Source: Ascarosepion bandense (Eukaryota; Mollusca; Cephalopoda; Sepiida; Sepiidae). Taken from it: 64,000 bases of DNA. Shown here in pieces: positions 1 to 9,984 of this stretch (position 1 is the stretch's first letter; every line of letters begins with the position of its first letter). Position numbers and translations under genes: made by a program. Location: the NCBI GenBank assembly GCA_037127315.1, contig JBBBDQ010000346.1, positions 6,162,501 to 6,226,500 of the forward strand. The letters are read 5' to 3'. Below the pieces are notes generated by a model, which worked only from the letters and a program-made list of their open reading frames with translations, was not told the origin of the DNA and did not search any database.

Positions 1-466
1 TGACAACAATGAAGCATGGCAGTGAAAATATTCTTGTTTGGGGATGCTTTAGTGGCCAGGGGGTCGGAGAGCTGAAGAAAATTGATGGAAAGACATATAA
101 AAAATATGTATCACCAGATTCTTATTCACCATGGTGTCCCATCTGGGATTTATTTATCAACAAGATAATGACCCTGAACATATTTTAAACATTTGTAAGA
201 ATTTAACTAAAACGAAAGAGGAAGAAAGGCTTCGGAATTGAAATTGCCCCCCACAAAGGCCTGATGTCAAACCTATTGAACATCTATGGGATATTGTGGA
301 TAATAAAAATGATAAATCTAATGTTACTTGGCAAGACACACTTTGGGAACAAATACAAGCTGCCTGGCAGGAGATATCATTAGATACATTGAAGAAGCTT
401 TCGATGTCAATGCCTGACAGAATGAGGGCGGTGATTAAAGCAAAAGGCTCTTATACTAAATATTAA
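1..466 (+). pseudogene. Tc1/mariner transposase relic, C-terminal half (DD37E spacing)
   Basis: Conceptual translation gives the core of an IS630-Tc1-mariner DDE transposase. It has the VWGCFSG-type block near 47-60, then QQDNDPEH at 158-181, then PPQRPDVKPIEHLWD at about 251-292, ending at a stop at 464-466. The last 320 bases keep one frame apart from a TGA near 236. Upstream the frame changes around 105-110, and a short stretch seems deleted near 147. From the D codon (164-166) to the E codon (278-280) there are 37 intervening residues, not the 34 of classic Tc1. The N-terminal DNA-binding half lies outside the window or is lost. This is a dead cut-and-paste element. Confidence 0.8.
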
Positions 467-607
467 ATTTATTTTCTAAGAAGTTTTTCTTCTTGTGAAA
501 GCAGTTGTTGAGTAAATCAAATAAAATTTCTTTAATTAAATTATTTATTTTCTATCAATATGCCTCAAAAAAGATAATAGTTCTTGTCTTAATATTTTTG
601 CACACTA

Positions 608-612
<5 letters not shown>

Positions 613-672
<60 letters not shown>
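613..672. repeat. (TA)n followed by (TG)n microsatellite
   Basis: About 22 TA units run directly into eight TG units. It separates the Tc1/mariner relic from the 3' end of the LINE-A fragment. The short peptides readable here are low-complexity artefacts. Confidence 0.95.
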
Positions 673-689
673 CACAACTGTCTTTTTAT

Positions 690-1958
690 TTTATTTTTAC
701 TATAATCGTTTCACCCTAGGCCAGACAGTACTGCCAAAGGCACGCAGGCGTTTGCAAAAGAGAAGAGTGATGAGAAAGAGGAACCGGTTACAAAGATACA
801 AAGAGTGTCGGGGAATGGGTAAGAGGATGATGTTAAAACTGATGTGGAGCGAGCCGCGTGTGAGTAGAGTGAAAAAGCAGAACAAGACACAGTAGGGTGT
901 CGAGGAAAGGATTAGAGTAAAGGCGATAAGAGATGGCAAATGACATTGCATTTGAACTCTTGTAAATTGTAGCTATTAGTGAAGCAAGTATACGGAAAGT
1001 AGTGCCATGAGCGGGATGTGCGAGAAAAGAAGCTGTAGAGTAGAAGTTGTTACATTTGATTGGTTCCATTGTAATAGAGTGGAACCTAGTTGTCAGTCTT
1101 GCAGCACGAGTAAATTCATACAGAGGGGGCACCAGGGAGCTAAGCTCGTCGTAGCAGAAGCCATGAAATTATTAGTAGAAGAGACAGAGAGAAGACACAT
1201 CATGTTGGTGAGAAAGTGACTGGAGTCGAGCTATCAGATCGGGATCGACCACAGGACAGATTCTTCTCTGGATTTTGTCAAAAACAGAGATGAATAGCAG
1301 TTGTACCCAGTGGCAGCAGTATTCAGTGCACGGGCGGATTGTAGATTTATAAATGTGCAAGATGGATTCAGTCGAGAAAATCTTCCTGGACAGACACAGT
1401 GAACTGTCCTTCCTAGCAGCAGATTTACTAATTGATTCCATGTAGTCAATCCACTTAATGTCGGCTGAAAGAGTTAGATGTTATGTTGAAGAACCATGGT
1501 TGGAGTAGAGATTGTCTATGATGGTTAAGCTACAGCAGGTTCTTTTTAGAAGCATTAAATTTCTTACCCCAGTCTACCACAGATTGGAAGTCCTTTTCAA
1601 GATCGCCAGAAAAGCTTGTTTTGTCAGCCTCGGCGTTGTCAGCGTAGATGCCTACTTGGGATCTGATTACCTCAGAGAGATCGTTGATGAAGGTCAGAAA
1701 AGGCGTAGGATCTAGAATAGAGCACTGAGGGACACCTCAGTTGATATGATAAGATCTGGAAGCATGCTCATTTAAAACCAACTTCATTACGCAATTTGAT
1801 AGGAAATATTGGATTAGATCAAACAAGCGTTCAGTTATACCATAATCCTGTAGCTTGCGCAGAAAGCCAGCGTGGCGGACTCTGGCAAATGCTTTGGAGA
1901 TATCTAGGGCAACGATATATACACTCTGGGATAGTCGTTAGCATTTCTGCAGTAGAAA

Positions 1959-1960
<2 letters not shown>
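690..1960 (-). mobile_element. LINE-A copy 1 (jockey/CR1-group non-LTR retrotransposon), RT and C-terminal part
   Basis: On the minus strand the right end encodes reverse-transcriptase motif A (ALDISKAF, about 1880-1920), then a VPQ-SILDPT-FLTFINDLSEVI block (about 1680-1735), then YADN where YADD is expected. This is followed by the family's C-terminal module: ESISKSAARK, ILHIYKSTIRPC, SLSHQHDVSSLCLFY. The 3' UTR ends in an A-rich tail near 690. Substitution of the catalytic Asp and several stops and frameshifts show it is dead. The endonuclease and N-terminal RT are absent; the copy begins against a (TA)n tract at 1961. Clade assignment comes from remembered family features and is tentative. 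Confidence 0.8.

Positions 1961-2007
<47 letters not shown>
1961..2007. repeat. (TA)n microsatellite
   Basis: An uninterrupted run of about 23 AT units lies at the 5' truncation point of LINE-A copy 1. The following 160 bases hold nothing recognised. Confidence 0.95.
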
Positions 2008-2008
<1 letters not shown>

Positions 2009-2170
2009 TTCCCTACTCGGAGACATAATTATTGCAAAAATATAAAGTACTAAGGGATTATAAACACGTGGCAAGAAGTTTTATAACTGGTAGTGAAATT
2101 TTAATGACTGGTAGTAAAGAGAATGAACAGAGTCGATACTGCCTCTCTGTTGTCCCTCTAATGAGATTTT

Positions 2171-2467
2171 GAGTTTGAGTTTTGTTTAACAGCATATCAA
2201 CCTTTGTGGGTTATTTAATGCCAACAAGGTGGGGTTTTAAGGTATTTTTTAAATTTTTCAGTTATATTGAGAAGGTTGATTTAGTCCAATTATGATGAGT
2301 TGTTATTATTTAACTATTTGACCATAGCTGGGACCCTAGAATATGAGACGACTCCTGGTCAGGGTGGACCTGAGAACAACAGCAACAAAGAGATGGTTCC
2401 ATGCTCCTCACAACCTCCCAATCAGAGGCCCTACTGCCGGATGCAGTTTACCGTCATACGCAGAACC
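2171..2467 (+). repeat. U1 interspersed repeat, internally deleted copy
   Basis: U1 is an unclassified family seen at least six times here. It begins with GAGTTT repeats and a segment like GTTTAACAGCATATCAACC, and ends with a conserved block (CAGGGTGGACCTGAGAACAA, CAACCTCCCAATCAGAG, GTTTACCGTCATACCCAGGACC). This copy lacks the T-rich middle. No coding capacity or terminal inverted repeats were seen. Confidence 0.75.
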
Positions 2468-2534
2468 TATTATGAACTGAGCCGACGCTGCTTTGCTATT
2501 GTCTCTCCCTGTCTCTCCATCAGCGTTGAAGGAA

Positions 2535-2536
<2 letters not shown>

Positions 2537-2582
<46 letters not shown>
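2537..2582. repeat. (TA)n microsatellite
   Basis: About 23 TA units between the U1 copy and the left arm of the inverted repeat around the Penelope-like element. Confidence 0.95.
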
Positions 2583-2589
<7 letters not shown>

Positions 2590-2611
2590 AACATAAATAT
2601 GTTATAGTATC

Positions 2612-2812
2612 TTTACAAAAGTAGCCACTTTCTTAAAACACTCCCCATGTCTTATCAAGTGATGAATTCAGTTACAAGTATGAGGGTTTTAAAAGTTTAA
2701 AAGAGTAGCTAAATCCCCTTAATCAAGCAGGCGTTGTTACAAAGACAGGGTAGACCAATCAAAACACAAGCAATCTCTGATCTGAAGAATACGGGAATAG
2801 ACACAAAATAGA
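2612..2812 (+). repeat. Left arm of an imperfect inverted repeat flanking the Penelope-like element
   Basis: The segment matches the reverse complement of about 5690-5935 at roughly three bases in four. Shared landmarks include ACAAAAGTAGCCA, GTCTTATCAAG, TTAAAAGTTTAAAAGAGTAGC, GGCGTTGTTACAAA and GAAGAATAC. It lies just upstream of the recognisable RT. Penelope-like elements are known to carry repeats in tandem or inverted arrangement; that link is inference. Confidence 0.6.
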
Positions 2813-2819
2813 TTTATCT

Positions 2820-4415
2820 ACACGTCTAATGAATCCTACTAGAATAGAACAGAAGTTGGTAAAATCAGTAAAACCATTTTAGAAAGGATCAACCGATCTA
2901 TTAAATTCACCATCGGACTCATGCAATGGATTAACACTGCAGATGTCATTAACTGGTTTAAGACCATCCAGAATAAAGGAAATTGTACCTTTATACAATT
3001 TGACATTGTGGACTTTTATCTATTCATTCCTAAAGAGCTTTTTAACCTTGGCTTTGAAATTTGCACAGGAATACTCAAATATTTCTACAAGCAAGATGGA
3101 TATTATACTAAAATGTAGAAGTTCTGTTCTGTTTTATAATGAAGAACAATGGACTAAAAAGCTCCTAGATGGATATTTTGATATTGCAATGGGTTCCCTG
3201 GATTCGGTTGAAATCTCACATCTTGTGGGATTATATATACTTTACAACTTAACCTCTTACGAGGATATGGATACAGGTAGTATAGGTCTCTGTAGAGACG
3301 ATAGATTACTGATTGTTAAAGATTTTACTAGAATTAAACTAAATCGTAATAGGAAGATAACACACAAGGAATTAAATGGTAGAAATAACCACTAACATTA
3401 AGCAGGTAGACTTTTTAGATGTTACTCTAGACCTTAACAATAATTCTTTCCAACTTTATATGAAGGCTAACTCCAACCCAATTTACATAAACCATAATTC
3501 TAACCATCTCTCATCGGTCATTAAACATATACCATCTTCTTTTGAATCTAGACTCAGCAACAACTCATCTAGCAAAGTAATTTTTGATCAGCATAGCAAA
3601 TTTTATAATTCTGCCCTTAGAAACAGCGGTTATAGGGCTACTGATATCAAATTCAGAAACCTACTGGCAATGATAACACCAAGAAGAAAAGATCTAGAAA
3701 AATAATTTGGTTTACCCCTCCCTACAATATGATGGTTAAAACTAAATTGAGACAAAATTCTTAAAACTGATTGGCAAAAACTTTCTCGGAACGAATTCTC
3801 TTAGGAAAATATTCAATAATAATACACTCAAATTAAGCTATAGTTGCACGGAAAACTTAGTAAAAATAATTAAATAACATAATACCAAAGTCCTCAACAA
3901 GTATAAAGATACAAAAAACACGGCAAATTACAGTGCTAAAATAGATTGTTCCAAGGACAAAAGAACTAATACCAGCGAATGTAATTGCATAAATCCTAAA
4001 GAATGCCCATTGCATAATAATTGTCTAGTTAGCTCCATAGTTTATCGTTGTACCGTATTTACAATTGAAAATCTTGATACTAAAAAGGTTTATATCGGCT
4101 CTACTAAAAACACGTTCAAAATTCGCTGGTATCAACGCACATGATCATTCAACAATAGTTCCTATAAATAGAGCACTTCAATATCTAAGTACTATTAATC
4201 TTTATAAGAAAAAGACAAAACACCCACTTTTATATGGAAAATTCTTACAAAACCCCGAACTTGTAACACACTCAGTGCACCTTGCTACCTCTGTCTTAAC
4301 GAAAAGTTAAACATTATCAAATTTAGGGACAAAGTTAAACTGTTAAACAAGAGAAATGAGCTCACTGTTCATTATAATCATAGTTCAGTATTTACATTAA
4401 AATCCGGTTTGTAAT
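2820..4415 (+). mobile_element. Penelope-like retroelement, RT plus GIY-YIG relic
   Basis: Successive frames give a Penelope-type reverse transcriptase. RLMNPTRIEQ is at about 2823, QWINTADVINWFKT with CTFIQFDIVDFY (motif A) at 2922-3020, MGSLDSVEISHLVGLYIL near 3190, and GLCRDDRLLIVKD (RT catalytic RDD) near 3285-3325. A VDFLDVTLDLNN block follows at 3407-3440. Further on a Cys-rich segment (CNCINPKECPLHNNC, about 3980) precedes VYIGSTKNTFKIRW (4088-4130), the GIY-YIG nuclease signature. The end has LNEKLNIIKFRDKVKLLNKRNEL. At least four frameshifts or stops break it. RT followed by GIY-YIG is diagnostic of this class. Confidence 0.8.
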
Positions 4416-4800
4416 ATTGAGAATTTAGGTATAATCTTTTTAACCACCATTTTTATGGATATTTTCATTCAAATTAGACGTTCTAGTTAATCCTTGCTGG
4501 GTACCTCATTCACCATATATTATCATAATGATATTTGCCGAGTTCTCACCCGAACATTGACTGGCAAGTTATATAGTTATGAGGTATTCTACCTAACATC
4601 AATTATCATGCCAATATTCGATAAACCTTATTCTAGCACACACCGTATGATTAAGTCTCAACACATCATTATTATGGCACAAATTCTTAAACTAATACTT
4701 AGTAATTACGTTTTTAAAGCATCAATTTCACACTGGTTTTGAATGTCATTATTTCCTGGTTTTAGCTGTTGATACTCATAAATCTAGACTTCCCCCATTT
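4416..4800. other. Stretch without an identified gene
   Basis: AT-rich sequence between the Penelope-like relic and the TATC array. An 82-codon open frame at 4494-4742 has no recognisable motif and no coding signature. It may be eroded tail of the retroelement. Confidence 0.5.
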
Positions 4801-4810
4801 TTATACATCG

Positions 4811-4811
4811 A

Positions 4812-4868
<57 letters not shown>

Positions 4869-5155
4869 CTGTGTGTGTTTATGTTTGTTTATGTGTGTGT
4901 GTGTATATATTTGTGTATATGTATGTCTGTGTGCATGTATATGTGTGTATATATATGTGTGTGTGTGTGTGCGTGTTTATGTTTGTATATGTGTGTGTAC
5001 ACTCATATATGTGTATGTATATGTATGTGTATATATATATATATGTGTGGTGTGTGTATTTGTGTATATGTATGTCTGTGTGCATGTATATGTGTGTGTG
5101 TGCACGTATATGTATATGAGCGTGTGTGGGGGTATGTATGTTAACGTGTGTGGGA
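4811..5155. repeat. (TATC)n tract followed by long TG/TA-rich compound microsatellite
   Basis: About 13 TATC units (4811-4866) are followed by some 290 bases of alternating TG, TA and TGTATG motifs. Open frames on both strands here translate only to Val/Cys/Tyr/Ile or His/Thr runs. Confidence 0.95.
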
Positions 5156-5689
5156 GAGGTTGTGGAATACGCGAATAGCGACGATAGTCCAACTAAACCT
5201 ACTTAATGTAAAATGCTAAATGCCGTATTTATGCATTGAGCTCGATGGATGTTATCCAAAGTAATAGATTAATTTTATCTAAAAAAAAAAAACAATGCAT
5301 CTTTTAAACTGGCTATGAATTAATTATTAATAATAATTCATTTTATTAGCTAAAATATCCCATTCCATAGAACCACACTACTTCCACTCCATCCATCATT
5401 AACTTCTCCCTCGGAAAAAAAACTCTCCTCTAAAAAAAGAAAACAAAAAGAAACAAATTATCATGTTTCAAAGCAAAGATCTTGGCCCTATCTCAATTCG
5501 ATATATCTAGACTAGTCAGGGATGGGTAATCTCCTTGGTCAAGACCCATAAATTCATTATACCCTCGCTCATAGACTCCACATAACCCTATATATCTGCA
5601 CAATCATAACTACTTGTCCCCACATGCAGGTACATACATGCAACTATATAGGCTAATTTATATTTAACTCAAATATGTCTATTAAAGCC

Positions 5690-5935
5690 AAAAACAAATG
5701 GACTATTCCGTCTATTCTGGTATTCTTCAAACCGGAGACTACTTTGTTTTGCTCGGTCCATCCTGTTTTTTGTAACAACGCCTCCCTGATTATGATTGTT
5801 TAACCACGACCTTCCTTAATAACGAAGGTCGTGGTTCAGCTACTCTTTTAAACTTTTAAGACTCTCAAACTTGTTATTGAATTCATCTCTTGATAAGACA
5901 CGAATAGTGTCAAAACAAAATGGCTACTTTTGTAG
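5690..5935 (-). repeat. Right arm of inverted repeat, with inserted hairpin at 5802-5836
   Basis: Reverse-complement partner of 2612-2812. It carries an extra perfect hairpin absent from the left arm: AACCACGACCTTC (5802-5814), a 9-base loop, then its exact complement (5824-5836). The region between the arm and the TATC tract (5160-5690) shows no gene. Confidence 0.55.
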
Positions 5936-6014
5936 TGATATTAAAACATATTTCTGTATGAATTGAATAATGTTTCTTTGGATACGGAATATTTTTCTAT
6001 TCATACCTATCCTA

Positions 6015-6055
<41 letters not shown>

Positions 6056-6059
6056 CGGT

Positions 6060-7195
6060 AATAAATTCATCAAGAGGCTTGGTAAATAATCTCTGTGGAG
6101 CCTAGTAATTTTAGATTAAATATTAAAACTGATCCAACGGTGAGCTCGATGTGAGTTTAATTTACAGACCAGATTTCATATGTATATTCAATTTTTTACA
6201 TTCGGGGAATAGCCATTTCTACAAGCTCTCACATTCCACTTCTTCAACCTAATCAGAATGTCTACGAAGAATTCTTGTATGACCGGAAATAAAGTTTCGT
6301 TTAAAAAAAGAAAAGAGGCAAAGATAGCGGAGAGAGTGAATTAGGTTATTTGATAGAATTGGACGGAAGTAGATCAAATATGTTGTTCGGGGGGGTCAAG
6401 GATGAATGGTATGAGTAAATTTGAGTGTTATCACGTGTATAAGTTTAATTATAACCAGTATCAATAAATTTAGTTTAATAATTAATATTATTAAATAGAT
6501 CCTGGGCATGACGATAAACTGCATCCAGCAGCAGGGACTCTGATTGAAACCACCTCTTACTTACTGTTGTTCCTAGGTTCACCCTGACCGGAGTGGCAGC
6601 ATCTGTTACAGTCCCAGCTTTGGGCAAATAGTTAATCCCCAAACTTGAGTCAAAACACTATGAAAGTATAAAAATACACTTTATAGAAACATATGCATAA
6701 CAATAGACTTTTATAGAAAAATATATATTTTTGAAGGGAAAATATTATCAACAATACATTTTTTGAAGAAAAAAAGTATTCTCAGCAAAACATTTTTGAA
6801 TACAAAACTAGAAGACATTTTCAGTTTTCTAAAATAGAAAAGAATAAAAACAAAAACATTTCATTAAAATCTGTCTAAATCAACCTTCTGACTATAACCG
6901 AATATTAAAAAAAAAATACCTTAAATCCTCAGTTTTTTGACATTAAATAACCCACAGGGGTTGATATTTTGTTAAACATTAAATTCTACATCATTGCGAT
7001 TTAATGGGAAGGAAGAGATTTAGTTAATCCTCTACTAAGAGAATTAAAATCCACTCTTATGATGACACTTGCTTACCCACTAATTCTGGAAAATTTGATT
7101 ACGATATTTTAATATCCCAATTTTTTACGAATCACAGTTTACATTTAACACTCAGACTATTGGGATTTTCGGTTTATATTTGTATTCACATCTTC
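6060..7195 (+). repeat. U2 interspersed repeat, interrupted by a U1 insertion
   Basis: The two halves (6060-6490 and 7020-7195) align collinearly with the reverse complement of 29640-30305. Landmarks include GGAATAGCCATTT, AACCAGTATCAATAAA, GACACTTGCT and TATGATATTTTAATAT-like strings. The middle is occupied by a minus-strand U1 copy that the second U2 copy lacks. No coding motif is visible; it may be a non-coding part of a larger element. Confidence 0.6.
6497..6977 (-). repeat. U1 repeat inserted in U2, with ATTAAAT target-site duplication
   Basis: Read on the minus strand it runs from GTTTAACAAAATATCAACC through the T-rich middle to the conserved end CGTCATGCCCAGGATC. The heptamer ATTAAAT occurs at 6490-6496 and 6978-6984, immediately outside the copy. 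The U2 copy at 29.6-30.3 kb is uninterrupted at this point, giving an empty-site comparison. Confidence 0.65.
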
Positions 7196-7423
7196 TTCTT
7201 TCTTTCTTTCTTCTTCTTTCATTTCCTAATAAAATTTCCAAGAGCCCTTCACGGAAAGTATTAGGAACTAAAGAAAGTCTGAATCTAGAAATATCTCCCT
7301 GGTTATAGATGCCATTGACTTGAATGGATCGTTTTTGATAGTGGCCTGAGTCTCAAAAGCAAAATTTCAAAGTTATTTTCTTATCAGAAAAACCAGAGTG
7401 TTTTTCCTATCTACTATTCACGT

Positions 7424-7739
7424 ATGTGCGTTGTCGTGCAGTGGATATCGGCTCGGAACGAGAAATCAATGAGCCGATTTCGAATTCCAATTGAATTCAT
7501 TGCATTCACTTACACGCAAATATCCTTACGAAAGGTTTTAATCCGTCTCTTCCTTCCAGTTATGGGTTAAATAACAGGACAGATTGAGTTCTATAGCCTT
7601 GGTCGGCAACCAGTCTACCGCAGAAAGCAATGGCAACCTACTGCGGGATAATCTTCTGTCCAGTCAGTCATGTCTCTTTCGAGACATGATCGCCTAAGCG
7701 TGTATCACGTATGGTACTTAACTGACTGACTGACTGACT
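7424..7739 (+). mobile_element. SINE1 (tRNA-derived), full-length copy
   Basis: The head resembles a tRNA: an A-box-like TGTCGTGCAGTGG near 7432 and a B-box-like TTTCGAATTCC near 7486, consistent with an internal RNA polymerase III promoter. The body has conserved CGTCTCTTCCTTCCAGTTATGG and GGTCGGCAACCAG blocks. The 3' end reads CATGATCGCC, 18 bases, GGTAC, then (GACT)n. That 3' module is shared with the RTE-type LINE. The same SINE plus about 108 bases of 3' flank recurs at 10.87-11.29 kb. Confidence 0.85.
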
Positions 7740-7847
7740 GTAAGGTATATAAACGATTTCTACCATTTAATTAATTGTAAAATGTCAAACAAGAAGTGTG
7801 ATATTTCAGCTTAACTATTTAGTTAAAACAATCTAAATATCTCATTT
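7740..7847 (+). repeat. 3' flank co-duplicated with SINE1 (partner 11178-11285)
   Basis: TAAGGTATATAAACGATTTC through AACAATCTAAATATCT is nearly identical to 11178-11285. Both segments directly follow a SINE1 (GACT)n tail, while the sequences 5' of the two SINEs differ. This suggests either 3' transduction or a segmental duplication starting at the SINE. Confidence 0.75.
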
Positions 7848-7978
7848 TGGTCGGCAACCAGGCTACGGCAGAAAGCAATGGCAACCTAGTGCGGGATAAT
7901 CTTCTGCTCAGGCAGTCATGTCTCTTTTGAGACATGATCGCCCAATCATGTTTCACGTATGGCACTTAACTGACTGAC
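7848..7978 (+). mobile_element. SINE1, 3' fragment
   Basis: Starts abruptly at TTGGTCGGCAACCAGGCTAC and continues to CATGATCGCC, GGCAC and a short GACT tail. The tRNA-like head is missing, as expected for a 5'-truncated retroposed copy. Confidence 0.8.
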
Positions 7979-7979
7979 T

Positions 7980-8221
7980 ATTCTTTCAAAATCACCATTA
8001 GACTCATTCAACTCTTTCCGAATCCTCTGCACTGACCTCAGATTGACACCTAAACATTCTGAAATGTTCGTATTAAAGCTTCCGGTGCGAATGCCAAGAT
8101 GAACAGCGTGCTGTTTCCAAATTTCTGGTGGAGTAAATTTGCTCTTCTTCTCAGAAACGATGCCCAACTGACCTATGTATTGTGCACTCAAATAGTGACA
8201 TAGTGACAATTTACCCATCAT
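7980..8221 (-). pseudogene. Mariner-like transposase, N-terminal HTH fragment
   Basis: The minus-strand frame reads TPPEIWKQHAVHLGIRTGSF, then CLGVNLRSVQRIRKELNESN. This pattern is typical of the helix-turn-helix DNA-binding region of mariner/IS630-type transposases. The catalytic domain is absent: the fragment is cut off at a SINE1 tail on one side and at an HH-SINE on the other. The ATG at the right end is not shown to be the native start. It is a relic without predicted activity. Confidence 0.55.
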
Positions 8222-8227
8222 ACACTC

Positions 8228-8520
8228 TATATATAGTCATCCGCAGACAGATCTGTTTCGCTGTATCATAGTTCATCAGTACGGTTAGACTCAGATTGCT
8301 TTTAAGCCAGGATTGAAACCCGACCAAATTGGCGTCAGTCGGCGATTCTACCTCTGGACTATGAGCGTTCGGTAGAAGAAGTCAGACTTTTTAGCGTGTC
8401 TATTGTCATTATACGCGCCCAATAGCCAGAGTGCTCTAATTCATTTTACTGAATGAGCGATGCGTACATGCCAGAGTAGTAACTGTTTTTCAAAGTCTAC
8501 CATTCTTCCAGCGTGCTCAA
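8228..8520 (-). mobile_element. HH-SINE copy 1 (tRNA-derived, hammerhead-bearing)
   Basis: Read on the minus strand: a 5' part (GCACGCTGGAAGAATGGTAG, then TGAATTAGAGCACTCTGGCT), a tRNA-like part (A box near CATAGTCCAGAGGTAGAATC, B box GGTTTCAATCC), the segment TTAAAAGCAATC, the hammerhead core, and a GACTATATATA 3' end. The alanine-tRNA-like promoter layout plus ribozyme recalls the schistosome Sm-alpha SINE design; homology to it is not claimed. Confidence 0.75.
8241..8284 (-). ncRNA. Hammerhead ribozyme (type I) in HH-SINE copy 1
   Basis: Minus strand order: CCGTA (stem I), CTGATGA, ACTAT-GAT-ACAGC (stem II), GAAA, then stem III ACAG-AT-CTGT, C (cleavage after GTC), TGCGG (stem I). Both catalytic boxes are intact. 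Stem II has two mismatches relative to the best copy. Stem III is a self-complementary decamer, which favours a dimeric hammerhead. Confidence 0.75.

Positions 8521-8568
<48 letters not shown>
8521..8568. repeat. (TG)n(GA)n microsatellite
   Basis: Nine TG units run into about 15 GA units, abutting the 5' end of the HH-SINE. Confidence 0.95.
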
Positions 8569-8571
<3 letters not shown>

Positions 8572-8766
8572 CATTGGTGTCTTTTGTATTTTACATGAGC
8601 AAAGTAACAGCAAAGAAATCGCCATAGAAAGACAATCAAACTTGTTTTATTCCATTCACTTGTCAAGTTTAGAAACCAATCTGTGTGTCTTCAAATGGCG
8701 AAAGGCAGTTGAGATATTGATTTTCAAACTCTTAACAATCTCTTTCTTCAAAAGTTTGGCTTTATT

Positions 8767-8974
8767 CTCCCCGATGACAAGCAGTGCGTATTCATAGAGG
8801 TTAAAATATCACGCTGTGCGCGTGATTGATGGTTTAGGCTAAAATCACCTTTATGAAATCTGCCAAAATTCTCCCCGATGACAAGCAGTGCGTCTTCATA
8901 GAGGTTAATAGTTCACGCTGTGCGTGATTGATGGTTTAGGTTAAAATCACCTTTAAGAAATCTGCCAAACGACT
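8767..8974. repeat. 104-bp tandem duplication
   Basis: CTCCCCGATGACAAGCAGTG starts at 8767 and again at 8871. Both units continue through GGTTTAGG-TAAAATCACCTT to AAATCTGCC. The second unit overlaps the end of the adjacent mariner relic. Confidence 0.85.
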
Positions 8975-9143
8975 TTTTGAAACTACGAAGAGCTGGAGAC
9001 CGCTCCAAATAAGTCGTTTCGAATGTTTTTGCCTCACATTCAACGCTTGTTCTTTTTCGAGCTTCATAGAGCATAATATGGCGAAAGAGCAATTTTTCAA
9101 TCACCATCTTTAAGGCGTTCATTTGTAGACCAAATGTCAACAA
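8913..9143 (-). pseudogene. Mariner-type transposase N-terminal relic, partly duplicated
   Basis: The minus strand encodes LLFRHIMLYEARKRTSV, then KKSFGRFLKGDFNLNHQSR. This matches the order of the first helix-turn-helix and the F-RF-SGDF linker of SETMAR/mariner-type transposases. No catalytic residues are present. A diverged second copy of the LFRHIMLYE region and downstream flank lies at about 9562-9875, so a roughly 310-bp segment was duplicated in tandem with a spacer. Confidence 0.5.
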
Positions 9144-9561
9144 AGTCTAACAAGCAAATGAACAATGCGTAGTTTTCTAAAACACACGAGAAATTGGCAG
9201 CAAACCAAGCACTTATATCAGTTTCCGTTCATTTTATGTTAATAATGAAATAACAATGAAAATAGAGCACAAACATTTTCAATGATAACGAGGAGAGGGG
9301 ACTTGGAGAATTTAGCACTTACATAACATATCGAAAACAAGCGAATAAAGAGGAAACGTCGAGTGACTTATTTCACTCTTTGAGTTTGTTGTAATCCTAA
9401 AAGGTTACTACGTGAGTAATCATCAAAACGGAGGTTGGGAATAATAGTATATCAACAAATACAAGACTCGCACGCTGTGTGAATTAGATACACTGTTCGT
9501 GATCTGCTGGTCAGTACAATCATTCTGTATTTGCCACCTCCCACTTCCTTTCTGATATTCA

Positions 9562-9875
9562 CAGAGCATAATATGGCGAAAATGCAATTTTTCAATGACC
9601 ACCTTTAAGGCATTTATTTGTCAACCAAATATCAACATTTAAAACATTCTGACTAGCAACTGAACGATGTAGGTATTCAGTTTAGAACACACCAGAAGTT
9701 GGCACCAGAACAACCCCGAGGTTGCGATCATTTTGTCTAAACAATAAAAATCGGCCAGAAACATTTGCAATGATCTGAGAAAATGAGGAGAGCGGGCTTG
9801 GAGAATTTAGCACTCACATAACATATTGAAAGCAAGCAAAGTACAGAGAAACAGCTACTAACATATTTTACTTGT
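9562..9875. repeat. Second copy of the 9066-9380 segment
   Basis: GAGCATAATATGGCGAAA, TTGGAGAATTTAGCACT-ACATAACATAT and the flanking order match 9066-9380 with moderate divergence. Sequence between the two copies (9380-9560) shows nothing recognisable. Confidence 0.65.
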
Positions 9876-9984
9876 TTGAGTTGACGGATAGCAGAGGGCA
9901 GAACAATGACTTTTGTAGGAGCAATGATCTCCCACTTCCTGAAAAAACATTGTAGAAGGAAAAATACCTACAACAAGAATAAAA

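Noticed and set aside
4769..5192. Overlapping 80-116-codon frames rich in Val/Cys/Tyr or His/Thr
   Set aside because: They translate TG/TA microsatellites in several frames on both strands.
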